DNA of 64,000 bases from Bradyrhizobium glycinis (GCF_016031655.1 NZ_JACCHQ010000012.1:138314-202313); one strand, 5' to 3'; counted from the first letter of the stretch, positions 1 to 8,882 are shown. Notes: generated from the sequence alone by a model not told the origin. Numbers and translations: made by a program.

Positions 1-175
1 CAGATGTGACCGATGACAGTTTTGTTGCGGCGTCTGTCAAGCGTGCCTCATCGATATCCGCGATACACACCTTCATTCCAGCACGCGCAAAGGCGGCGGC
101 CGCGGCAAATCCGATGCCGGCAGCGCCACCCGTGATCACGGCAACATTGTCTTTGACGATGGCGGGGTGTGACAT
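1..175 (-). CDS. SDR-family oxidoreductase, N-terminal part only (cut by window edge)
   Basis: Read on the minus strand from ATG at 175, this gives 58 residues that run off the window. The start reads MSHPAIVKDNVAVITGG, followed by the glycine-rich NAD(P)-binding motif TGGAAGIG and then a hydrophobic beta strand ending in an acidic residue (KVCIADID). That is the first Rossmann beta-alpha-beta unit of short-chain dehydrogenases. The aspartate after the second strand suggests NAD(H) preference, which is inference. The gene is divergent from the aldehyde dehydrogenase at 357 across about 180 bases, so the two may share a promoter region. The substrate cannot be told from this fragment. Confidence 0.85.
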   Translation of the reverse strand, partial: MSHPAIVKDNVAVITGGAAGIGFAAAAAFARAGMKVCIADIDEARLTDAATKLSSVTS

Positions 176-356
176 GGATCTTCTCCGTGGAAAGCCTTCG
201 GCCGAGCTATAGCATGGCAGCAGTGCGACCCTGCACAAGTCGGCATGGGAGGTCTTCGTTCCGCGCTGCCTTTACGCTGATCAGGCACGGTTGTATCCTC
301 GGCCGAACGATCCCGCCCAGATCGAACCAATCAATCACCTGACAGGGAGTGCAGCC

Positions 357-1853
357 ATGGCTGTGTCGCAGGCTATTCCGATCACGCGCCATCCGTTTGC
401 AAACGGGTCCTACAAGCAGATGCTGATCGACGGCAAGTGGGTCGATGCAGCCTCGGGCAAGCGCTTCGAGACCCGCAATCCCGCTACCGGCGAGCTGCTC
501 GCAACCGTCGCCGAGGGCGACAAGGAAGACATCGATCGTGCGGTTGCGGCCGCGCGCCGCGCCTTCGAAGGTCCGTGGAGCAAGGTCAAGCCGTTCGAGC
601 GGCAGAACCTGCTCTTGAAGCTCGCCGATCTCGTCGAGAAGAACTTTGACGAATTGTCGCAGCTCGACACGCTCGACATGGGCGCGCCGCTGAGCCGCAC
701 CCGTGCCTATCGTCTCCGCGCCATCGGCATGCTGCGCTATTATGCCGGCCAGACCACCGCGATCCACGGCGAGACCATCGAGAACTCGTTGCCCGGCGAG
801 ATCTTCTCCTACACGCTGAAGGAGCCGGTCGGCGTCGTCGGCGCCATCATTCCCTGGAACGGTCCGCTGACCGCGACGATCTGGAAGATCGGCCCCGCGA
901 TCGCGACCGGCTGCACCGTGGTGCTCAAGCCGGCCGAAGAAGCGCCGTTGACCTCGCTGCGCATCGCTGAGCTTGCGATGGAAGCGGGCGTGCCGCCCGG
1001 CGTCATCAACGTCGTTCCCGGCTATGGCGAGACCGCGGGCGCGGCGCTCGCCTCGCATCACGACGTCGACAAGGTCGCCTTCACCGGCTCGCACGTCACG
1101 GGCCAGTCGATCATCCGTGCCTCGGCCGGCAACCTCAAGCGCGTCTCGCTCGAGCTCGGCGGCAAGTCGCCGGACATCGTATTCGCCGATGCCGATCTCG
1201 ACGCCGCCGTGCCGGGTGCCGCGATGGCGGTGTTCGCCAATTCGGGGCAGATCTGCAGCGCCGGCACGCGCCTGTTCGTCGAGCAGTCGATCTACGACGA
1301 GTTCGTCGGCCGCGTCGCCGAGTTCGGCAAGAAGCTGCAGGTCGGCAACGGCCTCGATCCCAACGTGCAGATCGGCCCACTGGTGTCCGAGCAGCAGCTC
1401 GAACGTGTCACCGGCTATCTCGACATCGGCCAGAAGGAAGGCGCCAGGGCGCTCGCCGGCGGCGGACGCGTGACCGAAGGCGCATTGTCGAAGGGCTTCT
1501 TCGTCTCGCCAACGGTGTTCGCGGGCGTCGAGGACAACATGCGCATCGCGCAGGAGGAGATTTTTGGCCCCGTCATCTCCGCGATCGCGTTCAAGGACAT
1601 GGACGAACTCGTCAAGCGCGCCAACAACACCACGTTCGGCCTCGGCTCCGGCTTGTGGACGCGCGATGTCAGCAAGGCCCATGCGGTGGCGAAACGCTTG
1701 CGTGCCGGCTCGGTGTGGGTCAACTGCTACCAGGCGATGGATCCGGCGGTGCCGTTCGGCGGCTACAAGATGAGCGGCTACGGCCGCGAATCCGGCAAGC
1801 AGCACGTCGAGGAATATCTCAACGTGAAGGCCGTCTGGATCAAGACGGCCTAG
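357..1853 (+). CDS. NAD(P)-dependent aldehyde dehydrogenase
   Basis: A 498-residue protein of normal ALDH-superfamily length that oxidises an aldehyde to the acid through a cysteine thiohemiacetal. The general base Glu266 lies in LELGGKSPDIV and the nucleophile Cys300 in NSGQICSAGTR. PWNGPL and KPAEEAPLT in the cofactor-binding half are typical, and the C-terminal half has EEIFGPVIS and PFGGYKMSGYGRESG. The frame stays open upstream to 291, but ATG at 357 follows a CAGGGAG ribosome-binding site and begins where homologues usually begin. The substrate is not fixed by sequence. The nearby benzoylformate decarboxylase-like gene makes an aromatic aldehyde a reasonable guess. It is divergent from the partial SDR upstream. 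Confidence 0.95.
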   Translation: MAVSQAIPITRHPFANGSYKQMLIDGKWVDAASGKRFETRNPATGELLATVAEGDKEDIDRAVAAARRAFEGPWSKVKPFERQNLLLKLADLVEKNFDELSQLDTLDMGAPLSRTRAYRLRAIGMLRYYAGQTTAIHGETIENSLPGEIFSYTLKEPVGVVGAIIPWNGPLTATIWKIGPAIATGCTVVLKPAEEAPLTSLRIAELAMEAGVPPGVINVVPGYGETAGAALASHHDVDKVAFTGSHVTGQSIIRASAGNLKRVSLELGGKSPDIVFADADLDAAVPGAAMAVFANSGQICSAGTRLFVEQSIYDEFVGRVAEFGKKLQVGNGLDPNVQIGPLVSEQQLERVTGYLDIGQKEGARALAGGGRVTEGALSKGFFVSPTVFAGVEDNMRIAQEEIFGPVISAIAFKDMDELVKRANNTTFGLGSGLWTRDVSKAHAVAKRLRAGSVWVNCYQAMDPAVPFGGYKMSGYGRESGKQHVEEYLNVKAVWIKTA

Positions 1854-1965
1854 TGTCCCTCCTGCGTTTCGCGAGGAGGAATTTTCTTCGAGGGGGCGGC
1901 ACCTTTTCCGGGTGTCGCCCCCCGCTATATGATCGTCATCTTACCAAGCTCCAATTGAGGCCAGC

Positions 1966-3093
1966 ATGAAATTCGAGGCGTTGTTTCGACCGTTGCAGGT
2001 CGGTCCCTACCAGCTTGCGCATCGCGTTGCGATGGCGCCGTTGACGCGCATGCGTGCCGAGCGCGACACTTTCGCGCCGCGGCCGCTCAACGCCGAATAT
2101 TACGGCCAGCGCGCGACGAAGGGCGGCCTGATCATCGCCGAAGCCTCGCCGGTGCTCTCGCACGGCCGCGGCAATCCGGCGACACCCGGCATCTATTCGG
2201 AGGCGCAAGTAGCGGGCTGGCGCAAGGTGGTCGACGCGGTGCACGCCAAGGGTGGCATCATCTTCCTCCAGCTCTGGCATGTCGGCCGCGTCTCGCATTC
2301 CTCCTTCCACGGCGGTGCGCTGCCGGTTTCGGCCTCGGCAATTCCGATCAAGGCCGAAGGCATGAAGGCGATGACGGCCGACGGCAAGATCGCCGATTAC
2401 GAGACGCCACGCGCGCTGGAGACCGATGAGGTCAAGGGCATCGTCGAGGCGTTCCGGCAGGGTGCCAAGAATGCGCTCGCCGCCGGTTTCGACGGTGTCG
2501 AGATCCACGGCGCCAACGGTTACCTACTCGAGCAGTTCCTGCAATCGCGCAGCAACCAGCGCACCGATCAATATGGCGGCGGAATCGAGAACCGCGCGCG
2601 CCTTTTGCTCGAGGTCACACACGCCGCGATCGACGTCTGGGGCGCGAACCGCGTCGCGGTGCGGCTGTCACCCTACGGCATCGCCAATGATTCCGGCGAG
2701 CCCGATCCGATGCCGCTCTATTCCCATGTGGTGAAGGCGCTCGACCAGCTCTGTCTGGCCTATCTGCATCTCATCGAGCCGCGCTCGAGCGGCGCGGGCC
2801 GTGCTGATGTCCATTGGGAAAACGTGCCATCGGCGATGGTGCTGTTCCGCCCGCTTTACAGCGGCGTCTTGATGACGGCGGGCGGCTTCACCGGCGAGAC
2901 CGCGAACGCGGCGATCGCGGAAGGCCACGCCGACATCATCGCCTTCGGCCGCATCTTCATCTCCAATCCGGATCTGCCGCGGCGCCTGCAGCACGGCTAC
3001 CCGATCACGCCGTACAACCGCGCGACCTTCTACGGCGGCGAGGAGAAGGGGTACACGGATTATCCGGTGTATGACGAGCTGACGCCGGCGTAG
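1966..3093 (+). CDS. Old Yellow Enzyme family alkene reductase (NemA-like)
   Basis: A 375-residue FMN-dependent TIM-barrel flavoprotein of the OYE/NemA family. These enzymes use NADPH to reduce activated C=C bonds of enones, maleimides or nitro-compounds in the cytosol. Visible marks are the N-terminal APLTRMRA segment that cradles FMN, the substrate-binding HGANGYLLEQFL with its His and Asn, the following SRSNQRTDQYGG, the RLSPYG strand, and the phosphate-binding AFGRIFISNPDLP near the C terminus. Length is standard for NemA. It lies 112 bases after the aldehyde dehydrogenase on the same strand, so co-transcription is possible but not shown. A hairpin element follows the stop. Confidence 0.93.
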   Translation: MKFEALFRPLQVGPYQLAHRVAMAPLTRMRAERDTFAPRPLNAEYYGQRATKGGLIIAEASPVLSHGRGNPATPGIYSEAQVAGWRKVVDAVHAKGGIIFLQLWHVGRVSHSSFHGGALPVSASAIPIKAEGMKAMTADGKIADYETPRALETDEVKGIVEAFRQGAKNALAAGFDGVEIHGANGYLLEQFLQSRSNQRTDQYGGGIENRARLLLEVTHAAIDVWGANRVAVRLSPYGIANDSGEPDPMPLYSHVVKALDQLCLAYLHLIEPRSSGAGRADVHWENVPSAMVLFRPLYSGVLMTAGGFTGETANAAIAEGHADIIAFGRIFISNPDLPRRLQHGYPITPYNRATFYGGEEKGYTDYPVYDELTPA

Positions 3094-3100
3094 CTTGCTC

Positions 3101-3141
3101 CGTCATTCCGAGGCGATGCGGAGCATCGCCCCGGAATGACG
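3101..3141. repeat. Palindromic intergenic element, GTCATTCC hairpin
   Basis: CGTCATTCCG at 3101-3110 is matched by CGGAATGACG at 3132-3141, and inside it GGCGATGC (3112-3119) pairs with GCATCGCC (3123-3130). This makes a nearly continuous 41-base stem-loop just after the reductase stop. It could act as a terminator. The same outer arms recur at 12186-12308. Confidence 0.8.
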
Positions 3142-3177
3142 ACATTGATTTGTTGCGCGACCGCCACCACAGTTTCC

Positions 3178-3255
3178 GTCATTGCGAGCGCAGCGAAGCA
3201 ATCCAGACTACCTCCGCGGAAAGATTCTGGATTGCTTCGCTGGGCTCGCAATGAC
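3178..3255. repeat. Palindromic intergenic element, GTCATTGCGAG family
   Basis: GTCATTGCGAGC at 3178-3189 pairs with GCTCGCAATGAC at 3244-3255. Inner arms CAGCGAAGCAATCCAGA (3191-3207) and TCTGGATTGCTTCGCTG (3226-3242) also pair, leaving a short loop. Related copies lie at 5751-5829 and 42971-43086. The next gene's frame is open through this element, but the resulting peptide is repeat-derived and probably not made. Confidence 0.9.
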
Positions 3256-3270
3256 AACGGAGAGACGTCT

Positions 3271-3774
3271 ATGGCCAAAGCCGCAGCCGCCGCAGGGATC
3301 GCTACTGGCCAATGCCTCTGCGGCAAGGTCGCCTTCGAGATCGACGTGCCTGCGCGCTGGGCTTGGCACGATCATTCCGCCGCCAGCCGCCGCGCTCATG
3401 GTGCGGCCTATGCCACCTATGTCGGAAGCTGGAAGAAGCGCTTCCGCATCACCTCCGGCAAGACCGCGCTGACCCGCTACGAGGACAGGGCGACGAAGAC
3501 CGTGCGCAGCTTCTGCTCGCATTGCGGCACGCCGATCATGTACGAACGCCCGCGCGGCCCGCACATGGTCAACATCCCGCGGGCGCTGTTCAACGAGCGC
3601 ACCGGCCGCCAGCCGCTCTATCACATCGCCATCGAAGAGCTGCAGGAATGGGCCTATACCGGTGAGCCCTTGGTGCCGCTGAAGGGCTTTCCCGGGGTCG
3701 TCTGGCAGCGCTCGAAAAAGAAGAAGCGCGCTGGCGCCGAGGACCCGTTCGAACTCGGGCGGGAGGAGATGTAG
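3271..3774 (+). CDS. GFA-like (glutathione-dependent formaldehyde-activating fold) protein with altered zinc site
   Basis: A 167-residue protein with the Mss4/GFA beta-tent pattern. The N-terminal CLCGKVAFEI supplies Cys15 and Cys17, and FCSHCGTPIMYERP supplies Cys82 and Cys85, the usual structural zinc tetrad. Where family members normally carry the CHCxxCR cluster, this protein reads WAWHDHSAASRRAHG. The two cysteines of CxC align with His33 and His35, and the third with an alanine. Start ATG 3271 is chosen because the open frame upstream runs through a dispersed repeat. The lysine-rich stretch near the C terminus (SKKKKR) is unusual. Function is unknown; formaldehyde-glutathione chemistry should not be assumed. 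Confidence 0.8.
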   Translation: MAKAAAAAGIATGQCLCGKVAFEIDVPARWAWHDHSAASRRAHGAAYATYVGSWKKRFRITSGKTALTRYEDRATKTVRSFCSHCGTPIMYERPRGPHMVNIPRALFNERTGRQPLYHIAIEELQEWAYTGEPLVPLKGFPGVVWQRSKKKKRAGAEDPFELGREEM

Positions 3775-3790
3775 CTCTGTTCGCTCCGCT

Positions 3791-3955
3791 CTCGTGTCCC
3801 GGACGCGCTGCAGCGTGAAACGCTGCGCAGAGCCGGGACCCATGTATCAGCGAGCTCGGCGCGAATCTGGGTCCCGGCTCTGCGTCGCACCGCCGTAAGC
3901 GCGTTCACGCGCGTCTTCGGCGCGCTATGGCGCTGCGCCGCGTCCGGGACGCGAG
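3791..3955. repeat. Nested palindromic intergenic element, about 165 bp (TCCCGGACGCG type)
   Basis: The gap of about 300 bases between the GFA-like gene and the ThDP enzyme is mostly this element. CTCGTGTCCCGGACGCG (3791-3807) pairs with CGCGTCCGGGACGCGAG (3939-3955) with one mismatch. Inside it AGCCGGGACCCA (3831-3842) pairs with TGGGTCCCGGCT (3868-3879). No coding signal is convincing here. Confidence 0.8.
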
Positions 3956-4072
3956 AGCGCAGTTTGCCTCGCCCGCGCAACGCAGCCATGACCGCGCTTC
4001 CTTGCGCGTCTGCCAACATCTCGGCCATCATGCCTTCAGTCCTTGCGGCAATTGTCCGCTCCTGGAGGAAAC

Positions 4073-5734
4073 ATGAAGAACAAGATCACAGGCCGCTCCG
4101 CTTTTCTCGCGCTGCTCAAGGACGAGGGCATCACGCATCTGTTCGGCAATCCCGGCACCACCGAGCTGCCGATCATGCATGCGCTGAAGGACCATCCCGA
4201 TCTCACCTATGTCATGGCGATGCAGGAGAGCCTGGTGGTCGCGATCGCCGACGGCTACAGCCGCGCCTCCGGCAAGCTGGTCGCCTGCAACGTGCATGTC
4301 GCGCCCGGCCTCGGCAATGCCATGGGCTCGCTCTATAACGCCCAGTTCACGGGCACGCCGATGATCCTGACCGCGGGCCAGCAGGAGCAGGGCCACGGCC
4401 TGATGGAGCCGGTGCTCTATGGTCCGCTGGTGCGCATGGCCGAGCCGCTGGTGAAATGGGCCGTCGAGGTGACGCGGCTGGAGGACCTGCCGCGCATCGT
4501 GCGCCGCGCCGCCAAGGTGGCGATGACGCCGCCGACCGGGCCGGTGTTCATCTCGCTGCCGGGCGACATCCTCAACAGCGAAGCCGGCATCGATCTCGGC
4601 CGCTCCACCCGCATCGATGCGCGCACGAAACCATCGGACGAGGCGCTGAAGGCCTTTGCCGCACGCCTGCTCAAGGCCGAGCGTCCCGTGATCGTCACCA
4701 TGGACGAGGTGGTCAAGAGCGATGCGCTGAAGGAGGCCGCCGGACTGGCCGAGCTGCTCGGCGCTGCGGCCTATCAGTCCTCGACGCCGTATGGCTCGCA
4801 CTTTCTGTCCGAGAGCCCGAGCTTCGTCGGCACGCTCGCGCGCGTGCAGAAGGCCGCCCGCGATACGCTCGCGCCTTACGATCTGCTGATCGCGCTCGGC
4901 GGCGATCCCTTGCGGATGTCGGTCTATAGCGAGGTCGACGCGCTGCCCGAGCACCTCGGCATCGTGCAGATCGGCCTCGTCGATTGGGAGATCGCCAAGA
5001 ACTACGGGGCCGAAATCGCGCTGAAGGCGGATTTGAAGGAAACGCTGCGCGCGCTGATCCCGGTGCTGAAGGAGATGGGCGGCGCGACACTCGCGAGTCG
5101 CGCAAAGCAGCGTCTCGCCGAGCTCGCGCCGAAGAACTGGACTGCACGCCGTGCCGCTTTGGTCGAACAGATCGGCAACAGCGCGGGCCGCACACCGATC
5201 GATCCGGACTTTCTCGTGCTGCAAATGATCGAAGCCATGCCTGACAACGCCATTCTCGTGGACGAAGGCCTCACCTCCAGCCGGCAGGTCACGGCCCTGC
5301 ATCCGCATCGCGATCGCTACGGCTACCACGGGCTCGCCTCCGGCGGCATCGGCTGGGGCCTGCCGGCCTCGGTCGGGGCGAGCATTGCCAATCCGGATCG
5401 CCCCGTGGTGTGCTTCTCCGGCGATGGCAGCGCGATGTATTCGATCCAGTCGCTGTGGACGGCGGCGCATCACAAGCTGCCGCTCAACGTCGTCATCGCC
5501 AACAACGGCGGCTATCGCATCATCAAGCAGCGGCTGCTCGCCTTCCACGGCGATGACAATTACGTCGGCATGGATTTCGCCGATCCGCCCGTGGATTTCA
5601 CCGGCGTCGCCAAGGCGCTCGGCTGTGAGGCGATCAAGGTCAGCGATCCCCGCGAACTGAAGGCGACGCTGGCGTCGGCGTTCAACCGGCCGGGGACGAA
5701 GTTGATCGAGGTGATGGTGGATGGGAAGGTTTGA
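4073..5734 (+). CDS. Thiamine-diphosphate enzyme, benzoylformate decarboxylase-like
   Basis: A 553-residue ThDP-dependent enzyme with the PYR / central / PP domain order of the pyruvate decarboxylase superfamily. ThDP-activating Glu52 is in MQESLVVAIADGYSR. The pyrophosphate/Mg site GDGSAMYSIQSLWTAA..NVVIANN lies near residue 455. GNPGTTELP and NVHVAPGLGNAMG (His75) match positions that in benzoylformate decarboxylase hold the catalytic Ser26 and His70, which favours decarboxylation of an aryl 2-oxoacid over acetolactate synthesis. That reading is inference. ATG 4073 is preceded by GGAGG at 4064-4068. The aldehyde dehydrogenase at 357 could oxidise an aldehyde product. Confidence 0.85.
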   Translation: MKNKITGRSAFLALLKDEGITHLFGNPGTTELPIMHALKDHPDLTYVMAMQESLVVAIADGYSRASGKLVACNVHVAPGLGNAMGSLYNAQFTGTPMILTAGQQEQGHGLMEPVLYGPLVRMAEPLVKWAVEVTRLEDLPRIVRRAAKVAMTPPTGPVFISLPGDILNSEAGIDLGRSTRIDARTKPSDEALKAFAARLLKAERPVIVTMDEVVKSDALKEAAGLAELLGAAAYQSSTPYGSHFLSESPSFVGTLARVQKAARDTLAPYDLLIALGGDPLRMSVYSEVDALPEHLGIVQIGLVDWEIAKNYGAEIALKADLKETLRALIPVLKEMGGATLASRAKQRLAELAPKNWTARRAALVEQIGNSAGRTPIDPDFLVLQMIEAMPDNAILVDEGLTSSRQVTALHPHRDRYGYHGLASGGIGWGLPASVGASIANPDRPVVCFSGDGSAMYSIQSLWTAAHHKLPLNVVIANNGGYRIIKQRLLAFHGDDNYVGMDFADPPVDFTGVAKALGCEAIKVSDPRELKATLASAFNRPGTKLIEVMVDGKV

Positions 5735-5750
5735 GGCAGGACGCCTCAAC

Positions 5751-5829
5751 CGTCATTGCGAGGAGCGCAGCGACGAAGCAATCCAGGCTGTGTCTGCGGA
5801 GGGATTCCTTCGCTTCGCTCGCAATGACG
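5751..5829. repeat. Palindromic intergenic element, GTCATTGCGAG family
   Basis: CGTCATTGCGAG at 5751-5762 pairs with CTCGCAATGACG at 5818-5829. The interior carries the same GAAGCAATCCAG segment as the copy at 3178-3255. It sits between convergent genes and could serve as a bidirectional terminator. Confidence 0.88.
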
Positions 5830-5842
5830 AGGAGGCGGCAAC

Positions 5843-7222
5843 CTACCCCTTTCTTCCCACCCGATACCCCGCTGCCGGATGGGGCGCGTCGAGCCTCGCA
5901 CGCCCGCCGCCGAACAGCTTCTCCCGCAGTGTCCCCTTCGCATACTCTTTCTTGTACCTTCCCCGTCGTGTCAGCTCCGGCACCAGCATGTCGGCGATGT
6001 CCTCGAAATCGCCGGGCGAGATCGCGAACGCGACGTTGAGGCCATCGACATCCGTCGCCTCGAACCATTCTTCGATCTTGTCAGCGACCATCTCGGGCGT
6101 GCCGACCACGACCGGGCCGGCGCCGCCGATGCCGACATGCTCGATGACGTCACGCACGGTCCAGACACGGTCAGGATCGGCGCGGGTGACGTTGTCCATC
6201 GCGCTGCGGCCGGCATCGTTCTGGACGTGGCGCACCTGCTGGTCGAGGTCGTAGCCGGAGAAGTCGACGCCGGTCCATCCCGACATCAGCGCCAGCGCGC
6301 CTTCGGGGCTGATGTGGCGGCGATAGTCGGCGTATTTTTCCTTTGCCTCGGCTTCCGTCCGTCCGAGGATGATCGTCATCATCGAGAACATCAGGATCTC
6401 GGCCGGCTTGCGGCCGAGCGCGGCGGCTTCCTGCCGGATCGCAGACACGCGCGGCGCGATCACCTTGGCCGACGGCCCCGACATGAACACACACTCGGCA
6501 TGCTTGGCCGCGAATTGCCGGCCGCGCGGCGAGGTGCCGGCCTGGTACAGCACCGGCGTGCGCTGCGGCGATGGCTCGCTGAGATGAATCGTGTTGTTGA
6601 TGCGAAAGTTCGGGCCGTCATGATTGACGCGATGAACTCTTGCCGGGTCGGTGAAGATGCCGCGCTTGCGGTCGCGCAGCACGGCATCGTCCTCCCAGCT
6701 GCCTTCCCAGAGCTTGTAGACGACCTCCATATATTCGTCGGCGATGTCGTAGCGGTCGTCGTGCCCGGTCTGCTTGTCCTTGCCGGCGCCGCGCGCGGCG
6801 CTGTCGAGATAGCCGGTGACGACGTTCCAGCCGATCCGCCCCTCGGTGAGATGATCGAGCGTCGACATCCGCCGTGCGAACGGGTAGGGCGGCTCGAACG
6901 ACAGATTGCTGGTGACGCCGAAGCCAAGATTTTGCGTCACCGCCGCCATCGCCGACAGCAGCAGCAGCGGCTCGTTCGACGGCGTCTGCGCTGCATTGCG
7001 CAAGGCTGCGTCAGGGCTATTGCCATAGACGTCATAGACGCCGAGCACGTCAGCCAGGAACAGCCCGTCGAAGCGGCCGCGCTCCAGCGTCTTGGCCAAG
7101 TCGATCCAGTAGGGCAGGCGGTTATATTCGGCGGTGCGGTCGCGCGGATGGGTCCACAGGCCTGGTGACTGGTGTGCGACGCAATTCATCGCAAAGGCGT
7201 TGAGCCTGATCTCTTTGGCCAT
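5843..7222 (-). CDS. LLM-class FMN-dependent monooxygenase (NtaA/SnaA/DszA family)
   Basis: A 459-residue bacterial-luciferase-like TIM-barrel protein. Family members are the FMNH2-using components of two-component monooxygenases acting on nitrilotriacetate, dibenzothiophene sulfone, pristinamycin and similar compounds. Signature pieces are GRFDGLFLADVLG near the N terminus, EPPYPFARRMSTLDHLTEGRI, the GWNVVTG loop, YQAGTSPRGRQFAAKHAE and a C-terminal GTPEMVADKIEEWFE. ATG 7222 (MAKEIRLNAF) is preferred to the longer open frame because it matches where the family starts. No flavin reductase partner is adjacent, so reductant must come from elsewhere. The substrate is unknown. It is divergent from the M20 peptidase. 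Confidence 0.92.
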   Translation of the reverse strand: MAKEIRLNAFAMNCVAHQSPGLWTHPRDRTAEYNRLPYWIDLAKTLERGRFDGLFLADVLGVYDVYGNSPDAALRNAAQTPSNEPLLLLSAMAAVTQNLGFGVTSNLSFEPPYPFARRMSTLDHLTEGRIGWNVVTGYLDSAARGAGKDKQTGHDDRYDIADEYMEVVYKLWEGSWEDDAVLRDRKRGIFTDPARVHRVNHDGPNFRINNTIHLSEPSPQRTPVLYQAGTSPRGRQFAAKHAECVFMSGPSAKVIAPRVSAIRQEAAALGRKPAEILMFSMMTIILGRTEAEAKEKYADYRRHISPEGALALMSGWTGVDFSGYDLDQQVRHVQNDAGRSAMDNVTRADPDRVWTVRDVIEHVGIGGAGPVVVGTPEMVADKIEEWFEATDVDGLNVAFAISPGDFEDIADMLVPELTRRGRYKKEYAKGTLREKLFGGGRARLDAPHPAAGYRVGRKG

Positions 7223-7484
7223 GCTGATCCCTCGGCACCCTGTACTGAGCGCTCTTCGAATGATAGATGTGCGCCCCAACTTGGCGAACTTCTTGCATAT
7301 CGCTTGCGCTTGGCAAGGCCAAAGTCAGCGTCGCAGCTGCGCTTGGCAGGCCGATCTCAACGAAGCAAGAGCGAAATCCCAAGAGAACTGCAAGGGAAGT
7401 ACAAGAACTATCCAAGTCCTCGCCACTTTCGAAGGCCAACCCGCCTCGGGTAAGGTCCTTTGTCCACGATCTCGAAAAGCAAGT

Positions 7485-8882
7485 ATGACCAGAGCCGACG
7501 CCATTGCCCGCGCCCGTGAGGATTTCAACTCCGGCGCGTTCCTCGCTGAACTCGACCGCCGCGTCGCCTACAAGACCGAGAGCCAGAATCCGCAGCGCGG
7601 CCCCGAGCTGCGTGCCTATCTGGAACAGGAGATGCAGCCGGCTTTCGCCGCGCTCGATTTTTCCAGCCGCATCGTCGAATCCCCGAGCGGCAAGGCGCCG
7701 TTCCTGTTCGCCGAGCATCACGAGAGCGCGTCCGCGCCGACCGTGCTGGTCTATGGCCATGGCGACGTCGTCGACGGCATGGAAGGCGAATGGCGTGACG
7801 GCCGCGATCCCTGGCGCACCACCGTAGCAGGGGCGCGCCTCTACGGCCGCGGCACCGCCGACAACAAGGGCCAGCACAGCATCAACATGGCGGCACTCCG
7901 TGCGGTGCGCGAGGCGCGCGGCGGCAAGCTCGGCTTCAATGCCAAGTTCATCATCGAGATGGGCGAGGAGATCGGCTCGCCCGATCTCGGCAAGGTCTGC
8001 GACCTCCATCGCGACGCGCTGAAGGCGGACCTGTTCATGGCTTCCGACGGCCCGCGCCTCTCGGCCGAGCGGCCGACGCTGTTTCTCGGCTGCCGGGGCG
8101 GCATCCGCATCCATCTCGACGTGAACTTGCGCGACGGCGGTCACCATTCCGGCAATTGGGGCGGCGTGCTTGCCAACCCCGCGACCATCCTGGTCAACGC
8201 GATCTCGACCCTGGTCGACGGCCGCGGCCGTCTCCAGCTGGACGCCTTGAAGCCGCCGCGGCTGACCAACCAGATCCGCTCCTATCTCGCCGACGTCGAG
8301 GTGGTGCCGACTGCGGACGAGCCGGCGCTGGCCGAAAACTGGGGCGAGGAGGGTCTTTCGGCCGCTGAACGGCTCTACGCCTGGAACACGCTGGAAGTGC
8401 TGGCGATGTCCTCGGGCAATATCGAGAAGCCGGCCAATGCGATCCCGGGCCAGGCCAATGCGGTGCTGCAACTGCGGTTCGTGGTCGGGACGAAGGTTGA
8501 TGGGCTGATCGAGGCGATCCGCACGCATCTGGTCGGGCACGGTTTTCCGATGGTCAAGGTGCGCGCCGCGCAGAGTTTTGCTGCATCGCGCACCGATTTC
8601 GACAGCCCATGGATCAAATGGGCGGCGGATTCGGTACAAGAGACCACCGGCAAGGCGCCGGCCGTGCTGCCGAATTTCGGCGGTTCGCTGCCCAACGACG
8701 TGTTTTCCGAGATCCTGGGCCTGCCGACGATCTGGGTGCCGCATTCCTATCCCGGCTGCTCCCAGCATGCGCCCAATGAGCACATCCTGCTGCCATTGAC
8801 CGAAGAAGCCTTGACGGTGATGGCCGGGCTGTTCTGGGATCTCGGCGAGTTGCCAAAACCACTGACAGGCCCGTTAACCTGA
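7485..8882 (+). CDS. M20-family metallopeptidase / amidohydrolase
   Basis: A 465-residue di-zinc hydrolase of the M20 (ArgE/DapE/CPG2) family. Expected metal and catalytic residues are present: His92 and Asp94 in VYGHGDVVDG, Asp126 in GRGTADNKGQ, the base and ligand pair Glu161-Glu162 in MGEEIGSP, Asp in MASDGPRLS, and a late His in QHAPNEHI. The dimerisation insert lies between about residues 200 and 320. Substrates in the family are N-acyl amino acids or small peptides; none can be chosen here. ATG 7485 starts at MTRADAIA, and the long open frame before it shows no protein-like features. The amino acid importer follows 85 bases downstream. Confidence 0.9.
   Translation: MTRADAIARAREDFNSGAFLAELDRRVAYKTESQNPQRGPELRAYLEQEMQPAFAALDFSSRIVESPSGKAPFLFAEHHESASAPTVLVYGHGDVVDGMEGEWRDGRDPWRTTVAGARLYGRGTADNKGQHSINMAALRAVREARGGKLGFNAKFIIEMGEEIGSPDLGKVCDLHRDALKADLFMASDGPRLSAERPTLFLGCRGGIRIHLDVNLRDGGHHSGNWGGVLANPATILVNAISTLVDGRGRLQLDALKPPRLTNQIRSYLADVEVVPTADEPALAENWGEEGLSAAERLYAWNTLEVLAMSSGNIEKPANAIPGQANAVLQLRFVVGTKVDGLIEAIRTHLVGHGFPMVKVRAAQSFAASRTDFDSPWIKWAADSVQETTGKAPAVLPNFGGSLPNDVFSEILGLPTIWVPHSYPGCSQHAPNEHILLPLTEEALTVMAGLFWDLGELPKPLTGPLT

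Noticed and set aside
291..356. Upstream start for the aldehyde dehydrogenase
   Set aside because: ATG 357 has a ribosome-binding site and fits family length; the 22 extra residues lie in the promoter region.
207..1805. Long open frame of 532 codons on the minus strand across the aldehyde dehydrogenase
   Set aside because: Antisense shadow of a clear aldehyde dehydrogenase; composition is Arg/Ala/Asp/His-rich with no domain pattern, as expected from high G+C third positions.
3136..3270. N-terminal extension of the GFA-like protein
   Set aside because: The extra 45 residues are translated from a dispersed palindromic element; ATG 3271 gives the family-like N terminus.
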